From: Myxococcales bacterium
GTDB lineage: Bacteria > Myxococcota_A > Polyangia > Polyangiales > Polyangiaceae
Assembly: GCA_013297655.1 (NCBI GenBank)
Contig: JAAFHV010000006.1
Location: 1 to 64,000, forward strand
DNA length: 64,000 nucleotides
Direction of reading: 5' to 3'
How positions within the stretch are numbered: the stretch's first letter is position 1; every line of letters begins with the position of its first letter. Below are positions 45,301-56,886 of this stretch, one piece after another. The notes under the pieces were generated by a model, which was not told the origin of the DNA, ran no database searches, and worked only from the letters and a program-made list of their open reading frames with translations. The position numbers and the translations under genes are program-made.

Positions 45301-46138
45301 GCCCGCGCGGGTTCGCCTCCGCGAAGCGAGTGCTCGATAGTGGCAAGTGGCCGGTGAGGCTCCAATAGAGCATTACACCGACCGCATACCAATCCGCGGC
45401 CGGGGTCGCGGCCGCTCCGCGCTCCACCTCGGGCGCGACATAATGGGGAGTTCCTTCCACCGACCGTGGAGCGGCGCCAGCGCGCCGCGGATGCTCGCGG
45501 ACGAGGCCAAAATCGAGGACGACGACGCGACCTTCGGCCGTGACGAGCACGTTCGACGGCTTCAAATCGCAGTGGCTCATTCCCGCGCGGTGGAGCGCGC
45601 CGACAGCGTCGACGAGACCGCCGAGCGCCGCGAGGAGGCGAGGCAAATCGGCCACTGGCCGCGCGATGCGCTCGATAGGCCCCGTGATCGGACCATCGTC
45701 TTCCTCGGGGCTCGTCTTTCGGGTGAGCGCTTCCCCGCGCGAGCGCTGCTGAACGCGCGTAGAGAGGAGCAGATCGACCTCTCCCGATCGCGGTCGGTGC
45801 GCGGCGTAGGTGTCGAAGCGGAGGCCGTCGACGACCTCCATCGTGAAAAACCAGGTCCCGCGGTCGGCGAAGAGCTCGTATAGCTCGACGAGCCCGGGGT
45901 GCGCGACGTCGGCGAGCGAGCGAAACTCTGCCTTGAATCGGGCGAGGTTCGACGGATCTTCGCTCTGGAGGGTCTTCAGCGCGACGCGCATGCCCCGTTC
46001 ACGATCGTGTGCAAGATACACGACCCCCATGCCCCCAGCGCCGAGGCGATCTTCGATCGTGAAGCGGGGCGCACCATCGGAAGACAGCGGCCCGAGCGGC
46101 GCAAGCGGATGGCCCGAGGCGGGACGAACGAGGTTCAT
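42380..46138 (-). CDS. Ser/Thr kinase fused to AAA ATPase and TPR-like region
   Basis: 1,252 residues. The kinase domain (about 25-325) has LGAGGMGVVYLAHD, Lys55 and DFGL (209-212). The catalytic loop reads HCDLKPSN (189-196), so the Arg of HRD is replaced by Cys. A 30-residue insert sits before it. The middle is an AAA-type ATPase of the LuxR/MalT-like kind: FVGREKELAELEEAF, Walker A GASGIGKSALAR and Walker B VVIVVDDVQWGD. The last 500 residues are helical TPR-like repeats. Such proteins are common in myxobacteria and probably integrate signals; no HTH follows the TPR part. Confidence 0.93.
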   Translation of the reverse strand: MNLVRPASGHPLAPLGPLSSDGAPRFTIEDRLGAGGMGVVYLAHDRERGMRVALKTLQSEDPSNLARFKAEFRSLADVAHPGLVELYELFADRGTWFFTMEVVDGLRFDTYAAHRPRSGEVDLLLSTRVQQRSRGEALTRKTSPEEDDGPITGPIERIARPVADLPRLLAALGGLVDAVGALHRAGMSHCDLKPSNVLVTAEGRVVVLDFGLVREHPRRAGAAPRSVEGTPHYVAPEVERGAAATPAADWYAVGVMLYWSLTGHLPLSSTRFAEANPRGLGSRPSLIVEGIPDVLDRLVGDLLDHDPSRRAGLGAVRQALQSLSGRPASDGSTGAHGGMAEPPFVGREKELAELEEAFRVASRGHPSFALVSGASGIGKSALARELGARLSESGRALVLAGRCYEREQVRFKALDGIVDALAAHLSRLPGTTLARLLPDGMRELALIFPVLGAVDAIASSPPLDENLGPSEVRSRAVTAARTLLARLGGDLPVVIVVDDVQWGDMDSASLIAEAIDPHSSTPLLFVATARGEAGESEVVRAIRTSATRLVEIDLGPMDVAACVELAQGVVNPLGIGAISEAASTIARDAGGSPFLVLELARWSSRSGEERPPMTLEEVVARQVARLPDDARRLLELSALAGVPLASTLLGRASKLGADPLPVVRLLCARSLLRTSAVHLGEVEPYHDRVREVVAGALNPEQKRDLHLDLGDALSSHEGAEPEMIARHLALGGARDRALPLFLRAASRASASFAFEHAVTLHGEALECAQHAAKPALERAMAEALVLAGRSSVAAPLFARLASTALGAEERTACRRRAAEEWLKCGRVDQGVEMLRAVLRDVGLRYPSTQAEALARAVTRIVRIRFMDGSFASRDERTLAPETLARIDATRAAGTGLMLIDPLRGYGFLARFLLDAHEAGEPRRVAAGFAFNAVTLCRGGEPGFPRAMRWLEASRTVAERLDDDYLRGLADACEAGIHVCTGRWKSGARLALGAPAKLRRSGKPATWESTAAVSLGRSGLLFAGELALLRPETARHLRAAEDVGDLFAATYARVHAWFVAAMDDDLARGRVELTDTVSRWSSLGFHAIHFWALYGQLQYHLYEGTAHEGLARLEGARAALEGSRILAMQFYRIFLATTEANLLVARGHGRDRVAASRLADKLTSEGPTYAKACAALVRSRLATSHDESVRESAVAARLFGLSDMGLHAAAARAHHGQLLGGDHGTRKRRDALAEIAKEGIARPERWVVMLGGA

Positions 46139-46647
46139 GGGTTTCGCCTCCCACGCATTGGCACGACCAGGGCTCCCTTGGCGCGTGGCCGCACGGACAT
46201 GCCGTTCGCCTGCTCACGCGCAGAGAGCGCGCTCGGAGCGCGGCCACGTCGCGCGCGACTCGCTCGAAAGGTCGTGTTGAAAGGGAGCGCCACTGGACCG
46301 ATAAGAATAACACGCGAGCGCGCCGCGCGAACGCTCGGGTCGCGATTTTCCCGAGCGACGAACGAGTTGGGCGCCAGCTCGAGCCTACACGAGCGTTCAC
46401 CCTCGAGAGGCGTTCGTTCGTAGAACAGGACCAAAACAGCCGGCGACGGGCGCGTGCCGGGCGCCCTGCGTGCGCCGCGGCGACGTGGATCCGGGAAGGC
46501 ACGCGAGGCGCCATTAGGGGAAATCCCGTGACGTGCGTGGAGAGAACGCCGCTTCCTCCGCCACCAAAGAGGCCGCCTCGGGACCGCCCGACAACTTCTT
46601 ACGGGCACGCGACAGCGATGCCAGCGCGGCGACCTACGTTCTCGGCG
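46139..46647. other. Intergenic region upstream of the kinase-AAA gene
   Basis: 509 bases between the divergent kinase-AAA gene and the membrane protein gene. A GTG-start extension of the right gene (from 46528) is possible but has a Pro/Arg-rich translation. No RNA, repeat or clear promoter was found; the last 120 bases may be coding if that start is used. Confidence 0.4.
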
Positions 46648-47505
46648 ATGACCGCGCCAGTGCCTCTCGCCGCGCGCGAGTGCCCCTTTCGTCACGCCGC
46701 TCGCCTGCTCGCGATGGTGGCGGGGCTCTTGCTCGCGGCGGTGGTCGCGCAGTCGACGGGGTGGACGGGTTACTCGGACCACGAAGTGCCCGTCCCCCAT
46801 GATTGGCAATCGATGCCCAGCGTGGGGGCGGCCCATTCCGTCTCGTCCCGCGCCGCGCTTTCCATCTCTCCGTTTGGACGAACGGAAGCACACGACGGCG
46901 GGCTGGGTGACTTCCACTTCGCGGCGGAGGAAGACGTTTGCACCGCCGGCGGGAGCTCGTGCGGACCGAACTTTCGTAACTTTCGAGATCTCCGCGTCGG
47001 CGACCACGACCTCTTCCTGCGCCCGATGGTCCCCATCGCCGAGCGGTGCGCAGGCAACGGTGGCTCGACCGGCGCGGATGCCCGGTCGTGCGATGTGGGC
47101 AAGCTGCGCATTCGAAAGTGCGCCCGCGCCGAGCTTTGGGTCGTCACGATCCTCGAGGGATATCCAGGCGAAGAGCGCGCGCTAACGGCGTTTTCTCGCT
47201 CACGCGGGCCGGGAGTAGGCTCCATGTGGCGAGCGAGGGTTCGAGCCCTCGCGGGCGGGACGGGGGCCGCGCTTCTCGCGTTGGCGTGCGCGATCCTCTC
47301 CGGGCGATGCGACTATTTCTTCTATCGCCGCCGCGGCGACGCGACGATCGAGCCGCTCCCCGCCTCGCCTTATCGCGCACAATCCAAACGCGAAGACGAC
47401 GACCTCGAGGTTGCCGAAGCGCGCGAGGTACACCGATCACGCTTCGCTATCGCCGCACTCGGCGGCGCCACGGTCGCGAGCGCAGTCGCGCTGATGCTGG
47501 GCTGA
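46648..47505 (+). CDS. Hypothetical membrane protein
   Basis: 285 residues from ATG 46648 (ATG 46618 or GTG 46528 also in frame). Spans are seen near the start (RLLAMVAGLLLAAVVAQSTG), in the middle (GTGAALLALACAILSGRC) and at the end (FAIAALGGATVASAVALML). Between the first two is an outer region with six Cys and a beta-rich look (EEDVCTAGGSSCGPNFRNFR). No family recognised; paired Cys suggest extracytoplasmic disulphides. Confidence 0.68.
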   Translation: MTAPVPLAARECPFRHAARLLAMVAGLLLAAVVAQSTGWTGYSDHEVPVPHDWQSMPSVGAAHSVSSRAALSISPFGRTEAHDGGLGDFHFAAEEDVCTAGGSSCGPNFRNFRDLRVGDHDLFLRPMVPIAERCAGNGGSTGADARSCDVGKLRIRKCARAELWVVTILEGYPGEERALTAFSRSRGPGVGSMWRARVRALAGGTGAALLALACAILSGRCDYFFYRRRGDATIEPLPASPYRAQSKREDDDLEVAEAREVHRSRFAIAALGGATVASAVALMLG

Positions 47506-47536
47506 GAGCCAACCCCGTCCGCTCGGAGGCGGGCAT

Positions 47537-48514
47537 TCACGCCGCACGAAGACCAGCACCGAACCTCGTGCGCGCCCACACCGCAGTCGCTGCGACCGCT
47601 TCGTCGATTGGCGTGGGAGCGACCCCGAAGGTGGTACGAAACCGCGTATCGTCGATGACGAACGGGACTTCCCATTGATAGGTCATCTCGACGACCTCGC
47701 GAACGGGCGGCGAGAAGACGCCGAGGGCACGCAAGAGCCACTTTGGAACGCGCGTACTGTCTGCCTCCACCCCGAGCGCACGACCGATTCGCCGCGTGAG
47801 GGCGGCCGTGCTCTCCGCTTCGTTCGTCGGCAAATGCCAAATGCGCCCCATCGCCTCGTCGCGCGAGCCGAGGATGGCGAGCGCTTCGGCGACGTCGTCG
47901 GCGTAGGTATACGAATGGGGCATCGTAGGGTCTCCCAGGCACTCGCCCGCCTTGCCGGCCAGAATGCGCTCGAAGAACCGGTCGCTGAAGCCCGAGAATG
48001 GCAACGACGCGCCGAAAAAGTCGCTCGCGCGACCTACGCTGACCGCCACTTCCCCGCGACGGTCGGCGCCCATCCGCAGCTCTTGGAGCGCGACGCGAAG
48101 GTCTCCTTTTTTGCTGCACGGCGCGAGCGGCGTGTCCTCCGTCATCGGGCCACTCGGGCGTCCGTACATGTAGAGGCAGTCGAGGGCGACGAGCTTGGCC
48201 CCCGCTGTCCGCGCGCCATGGAGCGCCCCGCGCGCGATCGGCAAGAGCAGGCGATCCCACTCGTGGTAGGGCGGGTTCATGCAGTCGTAGACGACCGCCG
48301 CACCTGCCGCTGCCTCGGCTGCGAACGAGAGGGAGGTCACGTCGCCGCTGAGGTTCTCGAGCCGAGGACGGGTGGATGGCTCCGACCGCCCACGCCGTAC
48401 GACCCGCACTTGGTGCCCCCTCGCGAGCAACACGTCGCGGAGGCGCGCACCGATTTGACCTGCGCCGAAAATGACATGCATCGCGGCAACCCGAGGCTTC
48501 GACTCGCTGTTCAT
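47537..48514 (-). CDS. NAD(P)-dependent epimerase/dehydratase-family protein
   Basis: 325 residues from ATG 48514, with ATG 48481 also possible (it opens at MHVIFGAGQIG). The extended SDR fold has the nucleotide motif GAGQIGARL, a LDCLYMYG block with the catalytic Tyr, and SYTYADDVAEALAILGS. The members change sugar nucleotides or other small alcohols; substrate unknown. Its start faces the LysR gene 53 bases away, with an inverted repeat between, so the regulator probably controls it. Confidence 0.85.
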   Translation of the reverse strand: MNSESKPRVAAMHVIFGAGQIGARLRDVLLARGHQVRVVRRGRSEPSTRPRLENLSGDVTSLSFAAEAAAGAAVVYDCMNPPYHEWDRLLLPIARGALHGARTAGAKLVALDCLYMYGRPSGPMTEDTPLAPCSKKGDLRVALQELRMGADRRGEVAVSVGRASDFFGASLPFSGFSDRFFERILAGKAGECLGDPTMPHSYTYADDVAEALAILGSRDEAMGRIWHLPTNEAESTAALTRRIGRALGVEADSTRVPKWLLRALGVFSPPVREVVEMTYQWEVPFVIDDTRFRTTFGVAPTPIDEAVAATAVWARTRFGAGLRAA

Positions 48515-48530
48515 GAGGGGACTATGCGTC

Positions 48531-48544
48531 TTGCCCCAGAGCAA
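48531..48544. promoter_or_regulatory. LysR-type operator candidate (TTGC-N6-GCAA)
   Basis: TTGC and GCAA form an inverted repeat around six bases between the divergent epimerase and LysR genes. This T-N(11)-A-like half-site pair fits LysR boxes; the site is predicted from position and symmetry. Confidence 0.5.
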
Positions 48545-48567
48545 CACAAAGCCCATCATCGCAACTC

Positions 48568-49488
48568 ATGAAGGCAAAATCGCAAGACCTCCTCCGCGAG
48601 CATTGGGACGACGTGCGGATCTTCTTGGCGGTGCATCGCGCAGGGAGCTTGGGCAAAGCGGGCCTCCGTCTCGGGATCGACACGTCGACGGTGAGCAGGC
48701 GCCTGTCCGCGCTAGAAGAGTCGCTCGGCGCGCCGCTTTTCGAGCGCCGTCGCGACGGGATCGGGGCGACGAGCGTGGCGGTCGCGGTGCTGCCCGCTGC
48801 CGAGGCGATGGAGGCGGCGCTCGGGCTCTTCGCGCGTACGGCATCCGGCGCGGAGGCGGTCGCCGAGGGCGTGGTACGGCTCAGCGGGTCACCGGGAGTG
48901 ACGGACACGTACGTAGCCCCCGCGCTCGTTCGCCTGCGGGCGCGGCATCCGGGGATTCGAATCGAGATCGACGCGTCGGCGCGGGTGCTCGACCTCGGCC
49001 GGCACGAGGCCGATATCGCGTTTCGATCCGTGCGACCCGAGGGCAGCAACCTCGTCGCGACGAGGCTGGGGAGCGCGACGTGGAAGTGCGTAGGAGCGAA
49101 GGCGCTCGTCACGAAGACGAACACGCTCGCGTCGTGGAGCGCGGTGCCGTGGATCGCGTGGGACCACGATTTTGCGGCGTTTGCGCCCGCGCGATGGCTC
49201 GCCAAACACGGGCCGAAGGCAGACGTCGTGCTTCGCACGAGCCATGTCTCGTCCCAAGTCGCGGCCTGCCGCGCGGGGCTCGGCGCGATGCTCCTCGTTA
49301 CGCCGGAGCGTCACGGGCTCGTGCCGTTCGACACGGGTGCGGCGCTGACCACGGGCCGCCGGGAGCTCCCCCGCGACGACCTCTGGCTCGTGGCCCCCGC
49401 CGCCATACGCCATGCACCGAAGGTCGCCGCGGTATGGGAATTTTTCCTGGAGGAGCTCCGCGGGCTCGGCGACGAGGCGCCGCGCTGA
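48568..49488 (+). CDS. LysR-family transcriptional regulator
   Basis: 306 residues. The N-terminal HTH (FLAVHRAGSLGKAGLRLGID, TSTVSRRLSALEESLGAPLF) is standard. The effector domain begins near residue 90 and shows VVRLSGSPGVTDTYVAPALV and HEADIAFRSVRPEGSN. It is divergent from the epimerase gene, its likely target, and the TTGC-N6-GCAA site lies 24 bases before its start. The inducer is unknown. Confidence 0.92.
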   Translation: MKAKSQDLLREHWDDVRIFLAVHRAGSLGKAGLRLGIDTSTVSRRLSALEESLGAPLFERRRDGIGATSVAVAVLPAAEAMEAALGLFARTASGAEAVAEGVVRLSGSPGVTDTYVAPALVRLRARHPGIRIEIDASARVLDLGRHEADIAFRSVRPEGSNLVATRLGSATWKCVGAKALVTKTNTLASWSAVPWIAWDHDFAAFAPARWLAKHGPKADVVLRTSHVSSQVAACRAGLGAMLLVTPERHGLVPFDTGAALTTGRRELPRDDLWLVAPAAIRHAPKVAAVWEFFLEELRGLGDEAPR

Positions 49489-49641
49489 GCCCGTCCCCGT
49501 TGGCTCGCGCCGCGTCATCGCCGATGATGTCGGCCTCGACGGACCTCGCTCCCCGCGAATCGAGCGGGCGCCGGGCGCGCGGTGGAACTTTCTTTCGCTC
49601 CGTGTGTCCGAGCCGAACCCCAAAGCCGAACCTGGAGAGCC

Positions 49642-53160
<3,519 letters not shown>

Positions 53161-53293
53161 GCCCGTCCCGTTCGTAATCTCACGGGCGCGCGGCCCCCGG
53201 CCCCCAGCGCGGGGAGGTCGAGAATCGAGCTCGTGTCGCGCGCAATCGTATGGCCGCGCGCTTCCGGGCCTCAAAATCGCCTATCTTTGCGGC

Positions 53294-54361
53294 ATGGGTG
53301 ACAGCGCGTCGCAGTCCGAGATCCTCTCGTTCCGCCATATCCTCGTCAACGAGGTGCGCGCGTTCTTGCGCGAAGAGGGCATGGACTTCGAGGCCGCCGC
53401 AGACGGCCTCGGCGAAGCGCTCGTGACCCTGTCGCGCTACCGCGAAGAAGGCACCGCGCTCCACCCCGCGCTCTTTTTGACTGCCGAGTTGCCGGCGCTG
53501 CTCTCGGCGCTCGGTGGGCTCGAGCACGTGCCGATCGGCGCCGGTCCGCGGTCGATGGAGACGGTGCGCCGCGCGCTCAAACAATGTGCCCCCATCGGTC
53601 GCAATGGCTGGTCCATCTACCTTTTACGACGCGACTCGGATCTGTCGTTCGGCGTGTTCCGCTGCGACAACTTCGTGCTCTCGGAGCCTCCGATGGCGCG
53701 CCTCCGCAACATGCGCGACAGGTCCGCGCGCATCTTGGGAATGCAGCAGCTCGCCGAGAACGTACTCGAGCTGCGAACGAGCAACGGCGGATGCCGCGTG
53801 ATTTACCTCTCCGGAGCCTCGGCCGACACGCTGCGGACCGACACGCTCCTCGGCTGCGTCGCGGGGGCGATGACACGCGACATCGAAGCTCCGTGCCGCG
53901 ACGGAGTGCGCGTGCTCCTCGGCCGCGTGCTCACCGAGGCACTCCGCGCCCACCACGGCACGCTGCTCGCGATCCTCCCCAAGGGCCAAAGCCCGCGCGA
54001 CACGTTCGCCGACGCAATCGTCCTCGAAGAGCCGCTCGCCCTCGGTGCGCTCGTACGGCGCCAATCAATGCAAGATACACCCGAGGGTCGCGCGGCGGTC
54101 GAAGGCGCGGGCCACCTCTTGAGCGGCATGCTCGCGACCGACGGCATTACCCTCGTCAGCTCCGCTGGCGAGATCCTCGCGTACAATGCATTTTTGCGCT
54201 TCAGCTACGACGAGCGCACCCGCACCGCTGCCCTCGGCGGGGCACGACGGCGCACCTTCGACGCGCTCTCGGCCAACGTTGGCACGTCACTCGTCGGTGC
54301 GTTCGTTCGCTCCCAAGACGGCTTCGTCGACTTCAAAATCGACGAACGCGAGCGGCGCTAA
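53294..54361 (+). CDS. Protein with degenerate DisA_N/DAC-like domain
   Basis: 355 residues from ATG 53294; no signal peptide. The C-terminal 130 residues resemble the DisA_N diadenylate-cyclase fold: TFADAIVLEEPLALGALVRR, a DGITLVSSAGEILAYNAFLR strand-turn that matches the DGA block, and GGARRRTFDALSANVGTSLV plus QDGFVDF that match the RHR-x-A-x-G block. Both catalytic motifs are altered (DGA to DGI, RHR to RRR), so it may bind rather than make a cyclic nucleotide, as proposed for DAC-derived sensor domains. The N-terminal 200 residues have no recognised domain. The call is structural-pattern inference. Confidence 0.5.
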   Translation: MGDSASQSEILSFRHILVNEVRAFLREEGMDFEAAADGLGEALVTLSRYREEGTALHPALFLTAELPALLSALGGLEHVPIGAGPRSMETVRRALKQCAPIGRNGWSIYLLRRDSDLSFGVFRCDNFVLSEPPMARLRNMRDRSARILGMQQLAENVLELRTSNGGCRVIYLSGASADTLRTDTLLGCVAGAMTRDIEAPCRDGVRVLLGRVLTEALRAHHGTLLAILPKGQSPRDTFADAIVLEEPLALGALVRRQSMQDTPEGRAAVEGAGHLLSGMLATDGITLVSSAGEILAYNAFLRFSYDERTRTAALGGARRRTFDALSANVGTSLVGAFVRSQDGFVDFKIDERERR

Positions 54362-54380
54362 TTGCCTATCGCGCGCACGG

Positions 54381-55307
54381 TCACGGGGCGACGATGACCT
54401 CGGATATCTTGGCGAACGTTCTACCCTCCGCGCGCATCGATGTGACGAGCGCACGAATGCCCTTCGGATCTTTCCCGAAGCCGTAGGGCGCGCCCAAATG
54501 GGCCAACACCACGACCACGTCTCGATCGGGGTTCCGTCGCGCGAACGAGGTCACCATCGCCGTCTCCTTCCCCGCGTCGAGGCAATTCGGGTCCACAGGA
54601 GCGACTCGGCATTCGGGAAAACCGAGCGAGTCGTGCACGTCGACGTTCCACCCGACGTGGGTGGTGTACCCGGCGAGCGCCGCTTCCCGTAACGAGCGGT
54701 CGTCGTATTCGCCATACGGCGCACGCCACATCGTGGTCATCGTCGACGACCGCGGCGCCTCCGCACCTGCATATGCGCGCGCGACCGAAGTGCCCCATGC
54801 GTCGCGCAGGAGCACGAGCTCGTCTTTCCAAACTACGCGTGGACCGAGGTGCGGATGATCGAGCGTGTGATTGCCCACCTCGTGACCATCCTCCACGATG
54901 CGGCGCACGAGGCGAAGGGTCGCTTCGTTCGGCGCACGCCGTGGGCCCGCCGCGACGACGAAGGGGCCCGCCACGAAGAACGTGGACTTTACATTCATCT
55001 CCTTGAGCGCGTCGAGGACCGCCATGCCCGCTTCCTCGGGCACCCACGCGCAGTCGAACGTGAGCGCGATCTCCTGCGCGGCGCCGCGACGCTTGAAATA
55101 CGCGGATTTCGTCTTGTCGCCTTGCGCCACCACGTGCGCAAAATGGTCGTGGGTGTCGACGTAGCGAAGCTCGCCCGCGTCGGTCGCGACGGTGCCTCGC
55201 GCGCCCGGCACGGTCTCGGTCGTGGACATCGGCTCGGGCAACGCGGCCTCCGTCCCACACGCCGCACACGCGAACGAGAGCACGAGAGGTCCGAGTCGAT
55301 GGCGCAT
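54381..55307 (-). CDS. PdaA-like polysaccharide deacetylase, lipoprotein
   Basis: 308 residues from ATG 55307. The leader ends in LSFACAAC (lipobox). The NodB-type domain shows IALTFDCAWVPEEAGMAVLD (motif 1, with Cys where the second metal-binding Asp usually stands), FVAGPFVVAA, GHEVGNHTLDHPHLG (His-x3-His metal site) and WRAPYGEYDDRSLREAA (motif 3). It probably removes acetyl groups from peptidoglycan or another polymer in the periplasm. Replacement of the second Asp also occurs in PdaA-type enzymes (TFDN in B. subtilis), so activity is possible. Confidence 0.85.
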   Translation of the reverse strand: MRHRLGPLVLSFACAACGTEAALPEPMSTTETVPGARGTVATDAGELRYVDTHDHFAHVVAQGDKTKSAYFKRRGAAQEIALTFDCAWVPEEAGMAVLDALKEMNVKSTFFVAGPFVVAAGPRRAPNEATLRLVRRIVEDGHEVGNHTLDHPHLGPRVVWKDELVLLRDAWGTSVARAYAGAEAPRSSTMTTMWRAPYGEYDDRSLREAALAGYTTHVGWNVDVHDSLGFPECRVAPVDPNCLDAGKETAMVTSFARRNPDRDVVVVLAHLGAPYGFGKDPKGIRALVTSMRAEGRTFAKISEVIVAP

Positions 55308-55455
55308 CGTCGTCGTACGCCGCGCCCGCTCGCCCGATTCCACGAACGACCTCGATGGCGACAAAACGCGAAGAGCGGGGAGGAGCCCGCTCGATCACGT
55401 CGTCCAGTCATTCGCGGACCGCGCGCCGTGCACGCGATCCATGCATCCTACATAC

Positions 55456-55896
55456 TCACTCGGCAGCCGCTTCGGCGGTGCGCGCGTGGGCCTCGGTCTC
55501 GCTCGGCTTCGCGTTCGCATCGAGCACGCCCTTGAACGAGCCGCGGTACGCGTAGGCCAGATAGACACCGACCGCCGCGAGCACCACCGGGAGCGCGAGG
55601 CCGGCCGGCGCGAGCGCGCCGTGGTACGCGAGGATGTTCACCATGATCGGCGCGAGGACCGTGAGCGCGAGCGGCACGAACCGCCCCGAGAGCAGCGCGA
55701 GGCCAGCGAGGATCTCGGTCACCTTGATGAGCGGGAACATGTACCCGGTCGCCGCGAGCGCGCCCAAGAACGCCCCCGCCTTCTCCGGAGGCGCCGGCAT
55801 CGGCAAGAACTGGAAGAGCCCGTTCAACCCGAACAGGACGAAGAGGCCTCCGAGGAAAAGACGAGCGGCGACGGGAGCTTTGCGAGAGATGTTCAT
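55456..55896 (-). CDS. DoxX-family membrane protein
   Basis: 146 residues with four membrane spans (ARLFLGGLFVLFGLNGLFQF, FPLIKVTEILAGLALLSGRF, LALTVLAPIMVNILAYHGAL, LALPVVLAAVGVYLAYAYRG) and a hydrophilic Glu/Ala tail. The ribosome site GAAAGGAAG is well placed. DoxX-like proteins are membrane subunits of quinone-linked oxidoreductases or unknown. The divergent LysR gene 78 bases away is its likely regulator, through the perfect inverted repeat at 55964-55990. Confidence 0.9.
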   Translation of the reverse strand: MNISRKAPVAARLFLGGLFVLFGLNGLFQFLPMPAPPEKAGAFLGALAATGYMFPLIKVTEILAGLALLSGRFVPLALTVLAPIMVNILAYHGALAPAGLALPVVLAAVGVYLAYAYRGSFKGVLDANAKPSETEAHARTAEAAAE

Positions 55897-55963
55897 GGCG
55901 ACTTCCTTTCAAAAAGCACCATGACCCTCGTTTCGCTGTTGCGCTACGCGCACCAAGCAGAAA

Positions 55964-55990
55964 TAATCGTTGTCGTGGAAAGAACGATTA
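55964..55990. promoter_or_regulatory. Perfect 8-11-8 inverted repeat, LysR operator
   Basis: TAATCGTT (55964-55971) and AACGATTA (55983-55990) are exact complements with an 11-base spacer. The centre lies over the GTG start of the LysR gene and 81 bases from the DoxX start, so binding would both repress the regulator and control DoxX. Confidence 0.75.
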
Positions 55991-56886
55991 GCTTCGACGG
56001 CGTAACGGCGTTCCTCGCGGTGGTGGAGACCTCGAGCTTCACGAAGGCGGCGAGCCGTCTCGGGATCGCGAAGTCGGCGGTGAGCCGGCGCGTGAGCGAG
56101 CTCGAGGATGGGCTCGGTGTACGCCTGATTCATCGCACCACGCGCAAGCTGCACCTCACCGACGCGGGGGTCGAGTACGCCGCGCACGTTGGCCGCGCCG
56201 TGACCGCCCTCACCGACGCGAACGAGGCGGTGCGCGATCTCGGCGACTCGACGCGCGGGCGCGTGCGCCTCACCGCTCCGGTGGACCTCGGCTCGACGTA
56301 TCTCCCGAACGTGCTCCGGCGATTTCGCGAGAAGTACCCCGACATCGCGGTCGACTGTTTGCTCTCCGGTCGGCGGATCGATCTCGTCGCCGAGGGCGTC
56401 GATCTCGCGCTTCGTTTCGGGCCCCTCCAAGACTCGTCGCTCGTCGCGCGCAAGCTCGCCACCGGCGCGGCGTTCTTCGCTGCGAGCCCGGCTTACCTGG
56501 AAAAACACGGCACGCCGAAGAAGCTCACCGATTTGCTCACCCACGAGCTCGTGCTCTTTCGCGCGCCGCACGGGAAGACTCGCTTCGACCTGGAAGGGCC
56601 GAAGGGGCCGGAGTCGATCGACGTGACCGGGAAGCTCACGGCCGACGACCTCTCGTTTTTGCTCAAAGCCGTAACGGACGGCGCCGGCATCGCGCTGCTC
56701 CCGTGGTTCCTCGTCGCGACCTACGTGGACGCGGGGTCCATCGTGCGCCTCCTCCCGAAGTACCGTCAGCCCGGCGGCGCGGGGCATTTGGTTTACCCCT
56801 CGGCGCGCCTCCTCCCGAAGCGCGTGTCGCTGCTCATCGATCACTTGCTCGACGAGCTCAAGGTGCTCCGCATGGAGCCGACGTGA
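55975..56886 (+). CDS. LysR-family transcriptional regulator
   Basis: 303 residues from GTG 55975; the ATG at 55921 would add 18 residues unlike the family and place the operator inside the gene. The HTH is standard (SFDGVTAFLAVVETSSFTKA, ASRLGIAKSAVSRRVSELED, LGVRLIHRTTRKLHLTDAG), and the effector domain follows (GRVRLTAPVDLGSTYLPNVL, DIAVDCLLSGRRIDLVAEGV). It belongs to the branch acting on quinone or aromatic stress genes. Its start overlaps the perfect inverted repeat, so autoregulation is likely. It is coupled by GTGA to the next gene. Confidence 0.9.
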   Translation: MERTISFDGVTAFLAVVETSSFTKAASRLGIAKSAVSRRVSELEDGLGVRLIHRTTRKLHLTDAGVEYAAHVGRAVTALTDANEAVRDLGDSTRGRVRLTAPVDLGSTYLPNVLRRFREKYPDIAVDCLLSGRRIDLVAEGVDLALRFGPLQDSSLVARKLATGAAFFAASPAYLEKHGTPKKLTDLLTHELVLFRAPHGKTRFDLEGPKGPESIDVTGKLTADDLSFLLKAVTDGAGIALLPWFLVATYVDAGSIVRLLPKYRQPGGAGHLVYPSARLLPKRVSLLIDHLLDELKVLRMEPT

